Part shown: positions 5,075-5,229 of the stretch, piece by piece
How the letters are laid out: the number at the start of each line of letters is the position of its first letter
Numbering within the stretch: position 1 is the first letter of the stretch
NCBI GenBank assembly: GCA_041476285.1
Contig: JBGOTD010000051.1
Span: forward strand, 1-5,229
Reading direction: 5' to 3'
Source of the DNA: UBA12276 sp041476285
Lineage (GTDB): Archaea > Micrarchaeota > Micrarchaeia > Micrarchaeales > Micrarchaeaceae
DNA: 5,229 nt
Notes under the pieces: generated by a model
What the model saw: only the letters and a program-made list of their open reading frames with translations
The model's database searches: none
Told to the model about the DNA's origin: nothing
Position numbers and translations under genes: made by a program

Positions 5075-5153
5075 ACACAATAAGTAAGTATTTAATACTG
5101 TTTAAAAAAAATAAATTATTTTGTATAACTATATTTATCATTATAAACTAGAT
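5075..5153. other. AT-rich intergenic spacer, probable promoter region
   Basis: Strongly AT-rich with several TATA-like stretches on both strands (tatttaata, ataaatta, actatattta, ttataaac) and a 13-bp near-palindrome agtatttaatact at 5087-5099. It lies between the minus-strand micro-ORF and the + gene at 5193, so divergent promoters are plausible. I cannot assign a single minus-strand TATA box with confidence. No RNA gene is seen. Confidence 0.4.
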
Positions 5154-5161
5154 TGTATAAG
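5154..5161 (+). promoter_or_regulatory. Candidate TATA box for the gene at 5193
   Basis: tgtataag is centred about 36 bp before the ATG at 5193, predicting a leader of about 9 nt. That leader would carry TGATC at 5185-5189, 3 nt from the ATG. The layout copies that of the promoter before 1719. Confidence 0.4.
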
Positions 5162-5192
5162 AGTAATCAAAATATAACGAAAACTGATCGCA

Positions 5193-5229
5193 ATGGCAGA
5201 AAAATCCTATCTTGAAGCGGAATTAGGAA
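5193..5229 (+). CDS. Start of an unidentified gene, truncated by the window end
   Basis: ATG GCA GAA AAA opens a frame reading MAEKSYLEAELG before the window ends. TGATC, part of the anti-Shine-Dalgarno complement, lies 3 nt upstream and a TATA-like element lies about 36 bp upstream. These signals and codon use fitting the neighbours support a real start. Twelve residues are too few to name a family. Confidence 0.5.
   Translation, partial: MAEKSYLEAELG

Noticed and set aside
4852..5076. 74-codon minus-strand open frame overlapping the srp54 3' end
   Set aside because: It overlaps srp54 coding sequence antisense, and its Lys/Gln/Arg stretch is the T-tract in another frame. The shorter frame starting at 5044 has the ribosome-binding site.
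5045..5190. tRNA or C/D-box RNA in the spacer
   Set aside because: No cloverleaf, T-loop or paired C and D boxes could be found; the region is AT-rich with only one short hairpin.

Overview
This window is from an archaeon. It has the C-terminal half of an archaeal/eukaryotic-type TATA-binding protein, an archaeal-type SRP54, TATA boxes about 26-28 bp upstream of start codons, leaderless starts, and GTGA/GGTG-type Shine-Dalgarno sites. Ile codons are rich in ATA and Arg codons in AGG/AGA. Genes are tightly packed. A small-genome or DPANN-like lineage is possible, but the sequence alone does not prove it.

Layout: (1) The 3' end of tbp (2-304, +). (2) A TATA box, then a leaderless gene (386-1675, +) for a putative selfish endonuclease. 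It has an N-terminal helix-turn-helix, five clear tandem 'GIHGA..EQR..W..KAG' modules, and a C-terminal PD-(D/E)XK-like domain with an altered active-site signature. (3) A near-identical TATA box, then a pair of small + genes: an unrecognised 131-aa soluble protein (1719-2114) and a 102-aa protein (2139-2447) whose pattern fits a diverged Sm/LSm fold. (4) A convergent GT4 glycosyltransferase (2466-3599, -), probably with a TTG start. (5) A compact divergent promoter built from two 14-bp direct repeats, each holding a TATA box. (6) srp54 (3644-4948, +). (7) A GC hairpin plus long T-tract terminating srp54. On the opposite strand the T-tract also reads as a 17-codon Lys/Arg/Thr micro-ORF with its own Shine-Dalgarno. 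(8) An AT-rich spacer and the first 12 codons of another + gene (5193 to the window end).

Core information processing (tbp, srp54) flanks a more variable interior. tbp acts in transcription initiation and srp54 in co-translational protein targeting. The glycosyltransferase probably serves surface glycan or lipid glycosylation. The nuclease looks like a mobile or selfish gene lodged between tbp and the small-gene pair. The items most worth a second look are the nuclease with a missing ExK lysine, the LSm-like protein with changed RNA-contact positions, the duplicated-TATA divergent promoter, and the micro-ORF hidden in the srp54 terminator.
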